Origin: Halichondria panicea
Taxonomy: Eukaryota > Porifera > Demospongiae > Suberitida > Halichondriidae
Assembly: GCF_963675165.1 (NCBI RefSeq)
Contig: NC_087381.1
Span: forward strand, 3,348,001 to 3,412,000
Length of the DNA stretch: 64,000 bases
Direction of reading: 5' to 3'
Made by a program: the position numbers and the translations under genes. Shown piece by piece: positions 1 through 11,765 of the stretch. The notes beneath the pieces were generated by a model, which was not told the origin of the DNA, searched no databases, and worked only from the letters and a program-made list of their open reading frames with translations. Numbering within the stretch: position 1 is the stretch's first letter; each line of letters starts with the position of its first letter.

Positions 1-3000
1 CTCTGCTATTCTCCGCTCTCCAGAAACCATCAGCCTGAATGCTCACACCTTTTACATCTACCTTGCTGAGAACTTTAAACATAAACTTGCTGTTTCATTG
101 AAGGTTGTTCAACAACGAATACACAGCGATCTAGACCAAACACATGAGTCAGAGAAAATGGCAGACATCCTTTCCTTTATTCCGACCACCCTCAACCATC
201 TAGTTGATATCTGTACCCAGTTAAGCAAGGTGGGGCTTCTGCTATTTCTTTACAACAAATCCTCATATGAAAATTCCTTTCTGATCTGTGACTCTAAAAA
301 ATTACTCTCTGATGTCACTGGGACAGTATTTGCTCCTGAGCACTTTCGTCAGCACTGCAAACTCGCCTCAAGCACTGGAGTGGTGCCTTTGTCCAAGTTT
401 GAAGAAGCTTTCAGTAACTACGACACTGAAATGCTGATTGCTTTCATGACACATTTAGAGCTGTGCTTTGAGATCAAAGACAAGCAAGTTCTAGAGTACA
501 TTCAGAAGATGGAGCCAGACCTAGACGACACTCGCTACCTCTTCTTTCCCGGGCTCATCAGGATAGAAACTCCCGAGCGTGTATGGGAGGAAGACCCTTC
601 CATGAGCTACCACTTTGGATGGATACTCGAAACCTCTCAGAACACACATTTTTACGATCCTCGCTGCCTTCAAGTCCTCATTCTTAGAATAGTGTTCACG
701 TTTGGCCTTGCCCCTGCTAGCAAAGTACTGCATGATATCCCTTCCCTGCAGAAATTCTGCTCTGTGTGGAAGAGTGGGATCTGCTGGTGCAACGATGATG
801 GGATTATCACACACCTCGAGCTTTGTAACAATAAATCTTTCACTATTAAAATACGATCTGAAGTTCTTACACCCGAGAGCCTTGCCCATCGCTCCAAGGT
901 AGTCAGTAAGGTTCTCGAAACAGTGAAAGATGTTTGTCCCAATATTGTGGTTGTGGAATCACTGATCAATCCACAGGAAGTTGTCAGTCATCCTCTAAAA
1001 CCTTCCTCAGAGCTCACTCTGTTTAGTGTTAGAGATCTTGCTGCAGCTGTCATCTCTCAAAAAGAAGCTGTGAAATCCGTTCATCGCCCTCTCTCACTGA
1101 AACGCCTTCTCCAGTTTGAGCCGTACGCTGGTTTGGACCTCAACACTCTACAGTGTATTCACAGTGACAAGAATGTCATGAAAGATGAGAAAATTTCGAA
1201 CACATTCATTTATCATTTCACTAGTCAAATTTCCGATCCAAACAGTATTCTCATGTATAGACAAATGTTGAGCCAATCTCAAGCTTCTAATGTCAACATT
1301 CAGTCGGTCCGTCCCAAACAGGAGGTGGTCCAGGCCCTTGAGACATGGAGGAGTGAGACTGAGGGAACTTACAGCTGTCTGAGGGAGACTCTCAACAAGT
1401 ACAGCGTCTTCGCTGGGAGAAACCCTCTGGTGAGTGGAATTCATTTTCCCTAGCTAAATAAAATTCTAAGCTAATTTTGCTTCCGTGTACTAGTCCCTCT
1501 TCCCCTCATGCACATACAGGACCTAGCTGGTGTGGCTCATGATGATATTGATCCCTCTGTGTTTAGTATCAGTGGAGATGAGCTAACGGTGAGTATATAG
1601 TTGTACGTTACAAAATTAAGCTGTCTCTTTATAGGCTCTAAGAACCATCTATAATTGTATAAAACTATAGCTAGTCTGAAATGTTGACTGCTTTGAGTGA
1701 AAGAAAAGCTTTTTAACATGCAAGTACCTATTCTATTATACATGCACCAATCACAGTAGAAGTGTCCAATTAAGAAACTATCGTGTTCATTCTAGTACAG
1801 TGTAGCTTACATTCAAGAGGATCACTAAAGTGTGAAATAATAAATACTGTATTACTCTTCACAGGATCACCAGATACCCTCTACCCCTACCTTAGGTATG
1901 ACTTCAGAACTCAATAGTTACTATCAGTATGTATGACTATTATAATAGCATACTTACATGTAGTGTGTATATCAATCTTTTGTTCTCAGCGTCAGGTGAA
2001 CTCTCCATTGATATGAATCAGAAGTCAACGATTAGAGAACACAATGATACTGTCTCTGTTGTGAAGACGCCATCATCAGGTTGGGTTGTTTCAACAACTG
2101 TAACACTGTTGTTCACTGATCACTCTTATAGATGAGGGGTCCCTGTCATCAGAAAGACTCCAACACTCAGCAGCTCTGGTCCAGAGACTAGGAGCTACAT
2201 CAGCTGGTACTGGGGACAGTCAACTCCATAGAAGAGGTAAATTCACTGATGATCAGATAAAGTAACGTACGAATGTACCATAGCAGGTTATTTTCAATGG
2301 TGAACATTTTTATAGATTTTGTATTGTTAGAGCATCACACGAAAATTAAAACTACGAAATTATTTTACCCAGAATACGTTCAACATAATTATATTTTATT
2401 GGGCATTTCATACGAAAATTTGCACCAACTGTTATAAATAATAATGGTATATGTACAATTATTGTGCCTTCTTTGTTGCCTTGAAACCATTTGTTGCATG
2501 ACTCAAGCTAGTGAGCGTATTCACACTCCTGTCGGTCTGAAAGTGAATGTTAGAAGTTTTGGGTGGTAGGTGGAATTCTGCTACCAGAGGAGAGTATGCC
2601 ATATATAGAACTGACCACAGTGCTAGTATGTCATAATTATATTGGTTTTTGAAAAGCATTTCCTCATATTATTGGCACTTCATTTTCTTTGCTCTCAGAG
2701 ATCAAAATGGTTTCAATTGTTCACACCATTAATTACTTACTTAGGTTCTAGTGATTTGTCTGCTCTAAGGAACATTGTAGACACTGCAATCACTGGACAA
2801 CTGGAGTACCAAATGAAGTATGGAGATGCTCACATACAGGTAGGTATCATAGCTATAATTATATACTTCAATGTCTGCTAAAACTGCATGTCCGTATATA
2901 TGAGTTTGCTAAGTCTAAAGGGTCCAAATCATTAATTGCCAACATGGCACAAATTTGGTGAATGTCTGCCCTTGTACCCTAGTCCACTTAAATGTTGTTG

Positions 3001-5483
3001 GTTTGCCAGGATCGGGCTGTCTATTAGTGGGTCTAGTTACTATGGTTTCCGCCATGTGCAGGATCCAGGGACTACCAGCGTCTATGAGTTGATGGTCAAG
3101 CATGGAGTCACTGACGAGCAGTTGGATAGAGAGATTGAACAAGGCGATCTTGCTCCAGTAGCTATGCACTTTGATAATGTGGAGCTCTACCTCAACCCAC
3201 TGAAGTTGAATGGAAATGAACAAGCTGATGTGTGGCGAGAGACTTATTTAAGTAGAAGCAATCAAGTAGCAGTGATCACCTGTTTGTCAATCTGGAGGGG
3301 TCACGAACCCAGCGAAGCAACCTTCAGAGCACTGATTAGGATCTTATTGGATCTGAGGAAGGAAGAGCTAGCTACCAGGATTTGTCAGTACTTGGTAAAT
3401 TGTTATGTCAGATTATTGCACAGTTTTATATAATTATGGGCCGCTGCATGTACATGAAGTATACTTATATCCCGTTGCTACGTTGTTGCCAAGTGCAATA
3501 TGAAGCATAATGCACTGCTGAAAGTCATATTGCACTGACCGCAAAGTCATATTGCACTGACCACAAAACGCCCCTCTGGCAATTAGACAGACAATTAAAT
3601 TAATACGCATGAGAAATAACAAGTATCAAAGTATGTCCAGCCATGCAGGAATGAATGTTCAGCACTGCTGGAGTTTCTTCTTGCAACCATGCAGGTTTTA
3701 AAATTGTCCAAGATTCATTTTGTGGAAGATTCTGTGTTCCTAGATCGACCTAGTCCTTGACCTCGTGATGCGCATATGCATGTCAATTCTGCTTCACCGT
3801 AGCACTAGAAGTGGCTCTTTTTGCTGAGCTGTTTTGCAGCAGTGTAGAAGCGAGCTTTCTTGGCTTGGTTATGAGGCCGAGCGTAGACCAGCAGCTAATA
3901 CATGTATTCACTGAGTAGTGGGGTGGGGCTATTTTGTAGATTTCAGTTGAAACTCCAACAATTTTGTGTCAAGCCATTCGTCGGTCATGCCAATCTTATA
4001 CGCTGCAGATACTGGCGTCTAGAAGAGAGAAGAGATGGAGCTGTGTCTAGAGTTGTCTCTGTCTTTTTTTGTGCTGTTTATATTGTGTTACTAGGACAGT
4101 ATTATGTTGCTATGCCCTCTGGATATAAACTAGTTATAACACGTGCACTCGGGCTGCATGGCATATATTGCACTCAGCCCTCGGGGCTGGCGCCCTCGTG
4201 CTTCAGTGCAATATATTCCATACATCCCTTGTGCCCGTGTTATAACTATAACATACTGTACTGTGTTATAGGATGGGATATCGTATATATATAGCAGATA
4301 ATTTTCGTGGGGCAAAAAATTGGTTTATCTGGAAAACGGTGATTTTAGTGAGCATAGATTTCGTTAACTTCATTGGATGCGTTACGGTAAGCCACGCCTA
4401 CATTTTCATGAGGAACATTTTTATGTAGGCCAGCTTGCCCGCAAAAATAACGCCACGAAAATTACCCGCTATATACGGCAGTGAGGGTCAACAATAATTA
4501 TATCTGGACTTTAATTGCATTCCGATTGCATTCTGATTGTCTTATTCTTCCTTTGGTACCTTCAATCCTCTGATATACAGTAAAATCTTCTGGACGCATG
4601 TTTTAATTGACCGGACAATCTTCCTCTGGTGTTATACTGCATGTATCGTTAATGTTAACATGCACTCTTCTGCTCATGTAGTGTACGCGCAGCGCAGTCA
4701 ATGATTGTATAATGCATGCCAGGACTGGAGCACTGCATGAGATTACTTCTCTTCACACAGGCTGATGGTAACGGTCAAGTTTATACTCAAAGAGCTGATA
4801 AATCTGCTGATTTAAAACCAGACATCATGTGTGAGGGGTCCCTGTCATCAGAAAGGCTCCAATACTCAGCAGATCTGGTCCAGAGAGTAGGAGCTACAAT
4901 ATCATCATCAACTTGTGAAGTCCATACTAGAAGAGGTATAAATTCACTGCTGATTCATGTATATCTTCACGTAAATTGTTGGGGCCATACATGCACTAAT
5001 AAATGTTCACTTCTCTATAGGACTATCCGCTAATCGAGTTACACTCCAAGATCTTGTGAGCAGATACAGTCTAACTGACAAGCAGCTCAACAGTGAAATA
5101 GGGGACTCCGATATTCCCTACCTGGCCGAACATTTCAATGGTGTAAAGAGTGCAATGGGACTGACTCCTGCACAACAGGCCGATGTGAATAGGTTGTACT
5201 GTAATGAAGGAACTCAAGTAGCCATGACTGAATGCTTGATTCTCTGGAAAAGACACGATCCTTTCGCAGCAACTTACAAAGCTCTGCTGGAGTTGTTACT
5301 GGGACTGAGGAAAGACGAGATAGCTGATGATATCTGTCAGCACTTATCTCAATGTGAGTACTATCATGTATACATATCATATGTACATGTACGCTTGTTT
5401 GTTGGCCGGGTATATACTAATATTGGACAATGCATGCACTTATAATTATTACTGACTGTGTCCATAATTATAATTGTACAGGA
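1..5483 (+). CDS. Roco-like protein, C-terminal part: COR-like region followed by two Death-like domains (5' partial)
   Basis: The reading frame is open from base 2, so the gene starts upstream. Exons read by phase: 1-1429, 1520-1588, 1865-1895, 1990-2079, 2132-2236, 2745-2839, 3062-3394, 4761-4935, 5021-5353. A stop codon is completed at about 5482-5483, or within 40 bases if the alternative acceptor is used. All junctions are GT/AG and phases agree. Exon 1 (about 475 residues) has the LFFPGLIRIE and HFGWILE blocks that I associate with the COR region of animal Roco GTPases. Exons 3062-3394 and 5021-5353 (111 codons each) are Death-like: TDEQLDREI, then an HF and WKxxxP-like helix pattern, then a helical end (ICQYL, ICQHL). 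The Roc GTPase part would lie upstream. By family, the product is a cytoplasmic signalling scaffold. The exon pair 4761-4935 plus 5021-5353 duplicates 2132-2236 plus 3062-3394. The COR call is less certain than the Death call. Confidence 0.7.
4131..4250. repeat. Imperfect hairpin element with TAGTTATAAC ends, inside a Roco-gene intron
   Basis: The left arm starts TAGTTATAACACG and the right arm ends CGTGTTATAACTA. The inner arms pair through GCATATATTGCACT and AGTGCAATATATTCC, around a GC-rich loop (CCCTCGGGGCTGGCGCCC). One arm of the same element is present at about 17885-17982. Confidence 0.75.
4271..4487. repeat. Foldback element of the 'ATAGCGGGTAATTTTCG' family
   Basis: Left end: ATATAGCAGATAATTTTCGTGGGGC. 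Right end: CACGAAAATTACCCGCTATATACGG, its near reverse complement. Relatives occur at 32623-32825, 51139-51335 and 56171-57167. It lies in the same 1.4-kb intron as the hairpin at 4131-4250. Confidence 0.7.
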
Positions 5484-6505
5484 GGTGTGAGGGGTGTGGT
5501 CACTGGCTCGAACTCATGAACTAATTATATACACAAGCAAACAAATGTATAACTGTATACAGGACAGACATGTAATCGTTTAGATAAGTGTAAAATAAGA
5601 TGATATTGTTCGTACTATAATTATAGATGCATGCATGTACATGTTTTGTACGGAAACTGCTATAATTATGTTATGTTTATTCTGGAGTATTATTTGACAG
5701 GCATATATATATTTTTAAGTAAAACCTCTGCCGTTCACGAAAATATACTCTTGTGCCAAAAATGTTTACAGAAATGCATGCATGGTGCTTAGAAATGGTG
5801 GGCGTATTCTTGCGAGGGTATATGGTATAGCCAGCCTATATTGGTCAATTTTGAGTTAATTTTGATAGGGTAATTCTGAGAGCTATTGAGTTTTGAAATT
5901 GGACGCTCTGAACACAAACTAACATTAGGTCAGCAGAGGCAATAAAGAAAACAAAGAAGCTTGTGCATTATTACCTGAGACCCGAGAAAATGTGATTTTT
6001 CTCGACGATGGCTTAATTATAAACAATAGAAAATTGCAATAATAACGGTAAAGTACTACATCCGTCACTACTCAGACTGTCATTCCATTGGTCGATTTGA
6101 TTGACCAACCAGATGCTATCATTCCCAATGAGAACTTATAAGTGACAATAATTGCCAATTAGATAGAGGAACAGATGGTGACCATGGCAACATGGACCCT
6201 ATATAGATGAAACTAACGAAACTAGCTTGTTATTACAACAAACTAATTAAATGTGACGATCATGATGAAGAATATTTGTCAAATTGAGAACTGAGAATTG
6301 AGTACATGCATGGCATCTCACGTGAATATTTATAATGCAGCTGCATGGTGTTGGATTGCAGGTGTGTGCCTTGTTGTCATTCTTAGATGTGGGTGGTTGG
6401 TTTTAGTGGTTCCTCATTGTAAATATATGGCATCATCCTTTCCTGTGTGGTGTACTGACGTGACCATGTACTAGTAGTGTGTATAGTGACCAACGATGAT
6501 TTGAC

Positions 6506-6571
6506 CTAGTCTCGCGAGCAGCCGTCGAAGGGGGAAAGACTTCCCCCTTCGACGGCTTTTCGCGAGACTAG
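6506..6571. repeat. Near-perfect 66-bp hairpin (CTAGTCTCGCGA ends)
   Basis: Arms CTAGTCTCGCGA and TCGCGAGACTAG enclose a second perfect pairing, GCCGTCGAAGGGGGAA with TTCCCCCTTCGACGGC, around a four-base loop. The GC-rich arms stand out from AT-rich surroundings. It is probably a minimal mobile foldback element. Only this copy of the family was noticed in the window. Confidence 0.8.
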
Positions 6572-7062
6572 ATTTGACCAATTATAATTACTGTCAGTCT
6601 GAGTGTTGTGTAGATCTATATAGAGTTAGTGAGAAGCTACTTTTATACAAGAATCAGGTAAATTGCTAAGCAAGTACTCAATCAATTATGCATGGTTTTG
6701 TTACTGAATAGTATGTCTGGAACTGGATGGCTTAGGTTAGACTGGCAAACTTCCTATCAATCACTCGTCTCAGCTGCAACGAGCATTGCAGCCTATCAGA
6801 TTGCTCAACGTCATATTAGCCCTGTAATTGTAACCGCACTTACACTTCAGGGGATCCATAGTAACTAAATCTCATAGCAAAATTTAACCACATTATTTAT
6901 AGTGATATTCATGTTTGGTAGTCATAATTATGATCTATACACTTCCGCTGAGACAAGTGACTAGAGTCGCTCGCTTGTTATACTACATTACATCATCTGT
7001 AATTGATCTGATTGGCTAAAAACAGTAGATTACATGGAAGCATAATCTACAAGAAGGTACTT

Positions 7063-7142
7063 ATTCTACAGGAAATGGGCGCATATTCTACAGGAAGTGG
7101 ACACATATTCTACAGGAAATGGACGCATATTCTACAGGAAGT
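7063..7142. repeat. 22-bp tandem repeat, about 4 copies
   Basis: ATTCTACAGGAA recurs at 7063, 7085, 7107 and 7129 with unit sequence ATTCTACAGGAARTGGRCGC plus two bases. Because 22 is not a multiple of 3, it is unlikely to be coding. Confidence 0.8.
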
Positions 7143-7723
7143 AACAAATAATTTGCAGGAAGTTCTCAAAAGTTGGAATGAAATTTTTAGTGAAAGTGAC
7201 AAGATGACAAAAACATTATAAAAAACACAGAATGCAATTGTTTGTTCAGTCAATATCCATTCTTTCCATGTCCACTGTTGCTTTGTATTGCTTTTTCCAG
7301 TTGGGCATGGGCAAGGGGGGGCCAGGAAGCATCAAAAACACTTTAGCAGTCGCTTGATACTTTCTATTGGATTCCATGCCGGTCCAGTCTGCTCTATACC
7401 CCCCTCCACTCCACCACAGAGCTTCATTGTTCTTCTTGTAGTGTTGCAGTCGGTTCTAGCATAGTTCTAGGTTCTTTTTACTTGTCTGTTCTTTCCAGTA
7501 TCTTCAAGAAGCGTTTCACAAGCTTTACTAAGTCTTACCGTAGTTTTTCATTGTTTTGAAGCCGTATTCTTGTCTTTTTCTGTCAACTGGTGTCTCTCAC
7601 AGCTCTCCGGCTCGTCCGGCTCGCACAAATTCAATTTCTGTTGCTACGCACCAAACCTGGCTTTTTATAACCACGCCTCGCGCATGCGCAATGAAGTCCA
7701 AGTTAGATAGACCACACCCACTC

Positions 7724-7826
7724 GTAGAATATGTGTCTTAGTAACCACCTTGGTTACGGTTAGATTCCCTCGGCTTTGCGCCTCGGGCTAACCGCAACCG
7801 CGGAGGTTACATAGACACATATTCTA
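7724..7826. repeat. 103-bp foldback element abutting a LINE insertion site
   Basis: GTAGAATATGTGTC at 7724 is matched by its reverse complement ending at 7826, and inner arms (TAACC.. with GGTTA..) pair around a loop containing CCTCGGCTTTGCGCCTCGG. Its right end overlaps the target duplication of the adjacent LINE-like insertion. Confidence 0.75.
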
Positions 7827-7830
7827 CTCT

Positions 7831-9305
7831 ACCTAGGATCACCCATTGGCTCCCCAGGGTACATGGAGTCCTTTGCTGAGTCTAAAGTTGCCAGCTGGTC
7901 TGCACTCGTGACTAACCTTGCAGACATTGCCACCACCCAGCCACACGCCGCCTACTCTGCATTAAACCATGGATTATCAAGCAAATGGACCTATATGTGT
8001 CGCACAACACCAAGCAGGATCATGAGTCAAAGACTGGCACCGCTGGACGAAGCTCTGCGTAAGAAACTAATTCCTTCCCTCACAGGTACTCCTTCACCAA
8101 ACGACACTGAATATACACTCTTTGCCCTTCCAGCAAGGGAAGGTGGACTAGGTATCCGTATACCATCCAAACAGGCTACTCATGAATACAATGCCTCCCT
8201 ATTCGTCACATCTGCCCTCTGTAATCACATCATCAAACAAGACACACACTATGGGCAGGAGATCATCTCGGAGTCACTAATGGCCAAATCTACCGTAGGC
8301 CAACAAAACAGAGATAGAACCAAGAACGACATCAACACACTGACGCCACTACTCTCTACCAACATGCAAAGATCTGTCAATCTGTCTAAAGAGAAGGGTG
8401 CATCGTCATGGCTAACCACCCTACCGCTCAAAACCCATGGTTTCACCCTCCACAAACAACCTTTAGAGACGCCCTATCTCTGCGTTATGGTTGGACTCCA
8501 AACAAGCTACCCTCGAAATGTGCCTGTGGTTCTTCCTTCACAGTAGAACACGCTCTCTCTTGTGCGAAGGGCGGCTTTCCGTCCATTCGGCATAATGAGA
8601 TCAGAGACTTGACTGCAGATCTTCTTAGTGAGGTCTGCAACAACGTGTGCACAGAACCAGAACTGTTACCGGTTACAGGGGAGTACCTAGCAGGAGCAAG
8701 TGCCAATATACAACCGGGTACACGCCTAGACATTGCAGCCAATGGAGTATGGGGTGGCTCCTTTGAAAGAACTTATTTTGATGTCAGGGTATTTAACCCA
8801 CACGCTGCATCCAACAGACACACCGACCCTCAAACAGTCTACCGCAAGCACGAGCAAATAAAGAAAAAGGCCTATGAACAAAGAATTCTAGACATCGAAC
8901 AGGCATCCTTTTCCCCATTAGTCCTCTCTGCAACAGGAGGCTTAGCTCGTGAAGCAACCACCTTCTACAAGAGACTCGCTTCGATGTTAGCATCTAAATG
9001 GGACCAATCATACAGCAGCACACTATGCTGGCTCCGTTGCCGACTAACCTTTTCCCTCCTTCGCTCATCGATCCAAGCCATCAGAGGGTCCAGATCGTCA
9101 AGTGGACACCCCTTTAGATCTGGGGCCATCGACCTGGTGATCTCGGAGACCCACCTCCACCAATAAACTGAACCTTTGTATGTACCCTTAATCCTCTTTA
9201 TTTTCTGTACCCTCCACCTTTCATTGTGTCTACATAGAAGCCCATTCCCCTGTATACACTACCTTACATGCTATTATTTTACAAAAAAAAAAAAAAAAAA
9301 AAAAA
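7831..9305 (+). mobile_element. 5'-truncated LINE-like retroelement (reverse transcriptase C-terminal region) with poly(A) and 10-bp TSD
   Basis: Frame 1 (about 7833-8457) encodes the post-catalytic RT region (for example PHAAYSALNHGL and REGGLGIRIPS). Frame 2 (about 8457-9166) encodes the downstream domain with CACGSSFTVEHALSC, GGFPSIRHNEIRDL and WLRCRLTFSLLRSSI. I recognise this as a repetitive RT-linked protein family common in cnidarians and sponges. A one-base shift near 8457 separates the frames, so the copy is inactive. A poly(A) run ends the element at about 9283-9305. The 10-mer ATTCTACTCT occurs at 7821-7830 and again at 9306-9315, a target-site duplication consistent with target-primed reverse transcription and 5' truncation. 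Confidence 0.85.
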
Positions 9306-9315
9306 ATTCTACTCT

Positions 9316-10640
9316 TAGGTGTAGTCTATCCTATACTTAGGCTAGCCTCGTTCCCAGGCCTTACTTTTTCTTGCTGTTGTCACTGTTCATCCATAAATCA
9401 TAAGTGCTAGTGAGTCTAGGCAGCAAAGAAAGAAATGGGCGTACAGTTAAGAAAAAGTAAGGCCTGGTTTGGGAAATCGCGTGATCCACAAGGATTTTTA
9501 TGAACGTGGGCGATATGTAGCCCACAATCGTGACGTAGGTATTCTCCCACGCATTCAGAGTTTTAATAAGACTGTACTGAGCTGAGACAACCACCAAGCT
9601 GTGCTGCAAGTCAGATCAGAGAACCAGCGTGGCCAGCTCTGGTGGCAGTAGCTACCTGCTATATGATAATGATGACTAAGCTATTCTTGATCTAACCTGT
9701 ATAGACTATAGCATGTAGAAAGACACAAGAAAAGGTGATAGTAGTCTCATGCTCATAGAATAGGATAGAATCTGAACACACAATCTAGACTAGTAGATCA
9801 TCTAGCTAAGCCTAAGGTATAGCTAGCTCTAGTGCTTGCAAACTTCCAGTTCCAAGTCCATGTCCAGCTTGCTGCAGGCAAAGTTTTAATAGATCTCTGT
9901 GTGGGCAGTCCAACATCTCTAGCTCAGCATGCCCACGCTCATTTTCACCCTTCTACCACCCTTCTACCCTCACGCGACTTCCCGATACAGGCTCTCCTTT
10001 TTCCTAACTTTACGTCTATTTCTTTCTTTATTCCTCCAATTAATACCGTATTTTATCTCATTGAACGATTAATACAGTATTTTATCTTATTGAACGATTG
10101 TGATAAAGAACAGAAAAAGGAGAGCCTCCTGTGTAGAGGCTATACTTAGGCCACTAAAAGAGAAAAATACTAAAAGAGAAATACCGGAAGTGAATTTAAA
10201 TAATGGGCGTGGCCTAGCGGGGTCCAATTTGCTGGCGGGTACCGTGGCCTAGCGGAGTCCAATTTGCTGGCGGGTACAGCATATAATAGATAGAGCTATC
10301 TATGCTGCCAGTGACTGGTTTTATTCTGGTTAGACTTCTATTCAAGGAGTTTCTTTCACTTCTAGTCTCACTAGGTACCTGGCAGGCTAGCTTATATACA
10401 TATACAATCAGATGCTACTCTGTAGCTAATCCTTTCCAGTGCCCAAAGTTTTCTCTGGCATTGTCAGTAAAGTATGGATCAATTATGAGCTAGATCACTA
10501 GATGTAGATGTAGCTCAGCTAGGCTGCAAAAAAAATGGGAGTGCATGGTGTCATTGGTTTTTCCATGAGCTTTATTATAATTATATATACTTAATATAGG
10601 AATTGTTTATGACATGTATGTGTCTATACATCACTACACT
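9316..10640. other. Gene-poor interval with foldback and short direct repeats
   Basis: Holds a foldback at 9344-9472 (GCCTCGTTCCCAGGCCTTAC against GTAAGGCCTGGTTTGGG), an inverted repeat at about 9989-10128 (AGGCTCTCCTTTTT against AAAAAGGAGAGCCT) and a two-copy 35-bp direct repeat at about 10209-10277 (GGCCTAGCGG.GTCCAATTTG). No supported coding exon. Confidence 0.6.
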
Positions 10641-11765
10641 GTTTGAAAGTATACAGAGCTAACGTGCAAAACACCCTCAAGTGTAAATTTCTCTTTTAGT
10701 GTGAGGTCTGCAGGTTCACACTAAAAGAGAAATGTATCTGTATACAGATTGTTACTGATGCTGTTGGTCTCTGACCGTCTGTGGTATTTGAAAATGGTGT
10801 GGTAACGATGTAGATATGTGTAACACAGTGCCTGAACATGCAAAACACCTCTGGTGTAAAATTTCTCTTTTAGTGTGAGGTCCGCAAGTTCACACTAAAA
10901 GAGAAATGTAGCTGTACAAATTATTACTGGTGCTGTTGGTCTCTGACCGTCTGTGGTACTTAAAAATGGTGTGGTAATGATGTAGATATGTGTAACACAG
11001 TGCCTCAACATGCAAAACACCTCTGGTGTAAAATTTCTCTTTTAGTGTGAGGTCCGCAAGTTCACACTAAAAGAGAAATGTAGCTGTACAAATTATTACT
11101 GGTGCTGTTGGTCTCTGACCGTCTGTGGTACTTAAAAATGGTGTGGTAATGATGTAGATATGTGTAACACAGTGCCTGAACATGCAAAACACCTCTGGTG
11201 TAAAATTTCTCTTTTAGTGTGAGGTCCGCAAGTTCACACTAAAAGAGAAATGTAGCTGTACAAATTGTTACTGGTGCTGTTGGTCTCTGACCGTCTGTGG
11301 TACTTAAAATGGTGTGGTAATGATGTAGATATGTGTAACACAGTGCCTGAACATGCAAAACACCTCTGGTGTAAAATTTCTCTTTTAGTGTGAGGTCCGC
11401 AAGTTCACACTAAAAGAGAAATGTAGCTGTACAAATTGTTACTGGTGCTGTTGGTCTCTGACCGTCTGTGGTACTTAAAATGGTGTGGTAATGATGTAGA
11501 TATGTGTAACACAGTGCCTGAACATGCAAAACACCTCTGGTGTAAAATTTCTCTTTTAGTGTGAGGTCACTAAAAGAGAAATGTATCTGTACAGATTGTT
11601 ACTGATGCTGTTGGTCTCTGACAGTCTGTGGTACTTGTGGTATAATGTGTGTAACACAGTGCCTGAACATGCAAAACACCTCTGGTGTAAAATAATCTTT
11701 TAGTGTGAGGTCCAGCGGGTTCACACTAAAAGAGAAATTTAGCTTTACAGGTTTTTTACTGCCTT
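10640..11765. repeat. 172-bp satellite array, about 7 units, each carrying a perfect hairpin
   Basis: Hairpins of the form ATTTCTCTTTTAGTGTGA, then a 10-base loop, then its complement start at 10687, 10861, 11033, 11205, 11376, 11547 and, degraded, 11692. The period is 171-174 bp except for the shorter last unit. Units also share CTGTTGGTCTCTGACCGTCT and GTAACACAGTGCCTGAACAT. The core units differ by only a few bases, so the array expanded or was homogenised recently. The 11547 unit has a deleted loop and the 11692 unit has mismatched arms. Short pieces of the arm motif also occur at about 10155-10185. Confidence 0.9.

Larger units (their letters stand above)
2132..5353 (+). repeat. Tandem duplication of a linker-plus-Death exon pair inside the Roco-like gene
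   Basis: Exon 2132-2236 and exon 4761-4935 share a near-identical core (GAGGGGTCCCTGTCATCAGA, then CTCCAA.ACTCAGCAG and CTGGTCCAGAGA). Each is followed downstream by a 111-codon Death-like exon (3062-3394 and 5021-5353). The second set is more similar to the minus-strand copy at 22.9-23.2 kb than to the first set, so the locus has had at least two rounds of duplication. Confidence 0.75.
5530..7723. other. Gene-poor interval with one strong hairpin and a short tandem repeat
   Basis: I see no convincing exon here. The stretch holds AT-rich DNA, the hairpin at 6506-6571 and the 22-bp tandem repeat at 7063-7142. Short open frames lack recognisable motifs. Confidence 0.6.

Noticed and set aside
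521-889. Antisense open frames over the COR-like exon
   Set aside because: Shadows of a well-supported plus-strand exon with correct splice sites and conserved blocks.
3902-4315. Open frames on both strands in the intron before 4761
   Set aside because: They coincide with the hairpin at 4131-4250, whose palindrome makes both strands open, and no domain is visible.
10640-11765. Hairpin array as a microRNA cluster
   Set aside because: Arms are perfect and units are nearly identical, which fits a satellite of foldback units better than distinct precursors; no expression evidence is available.
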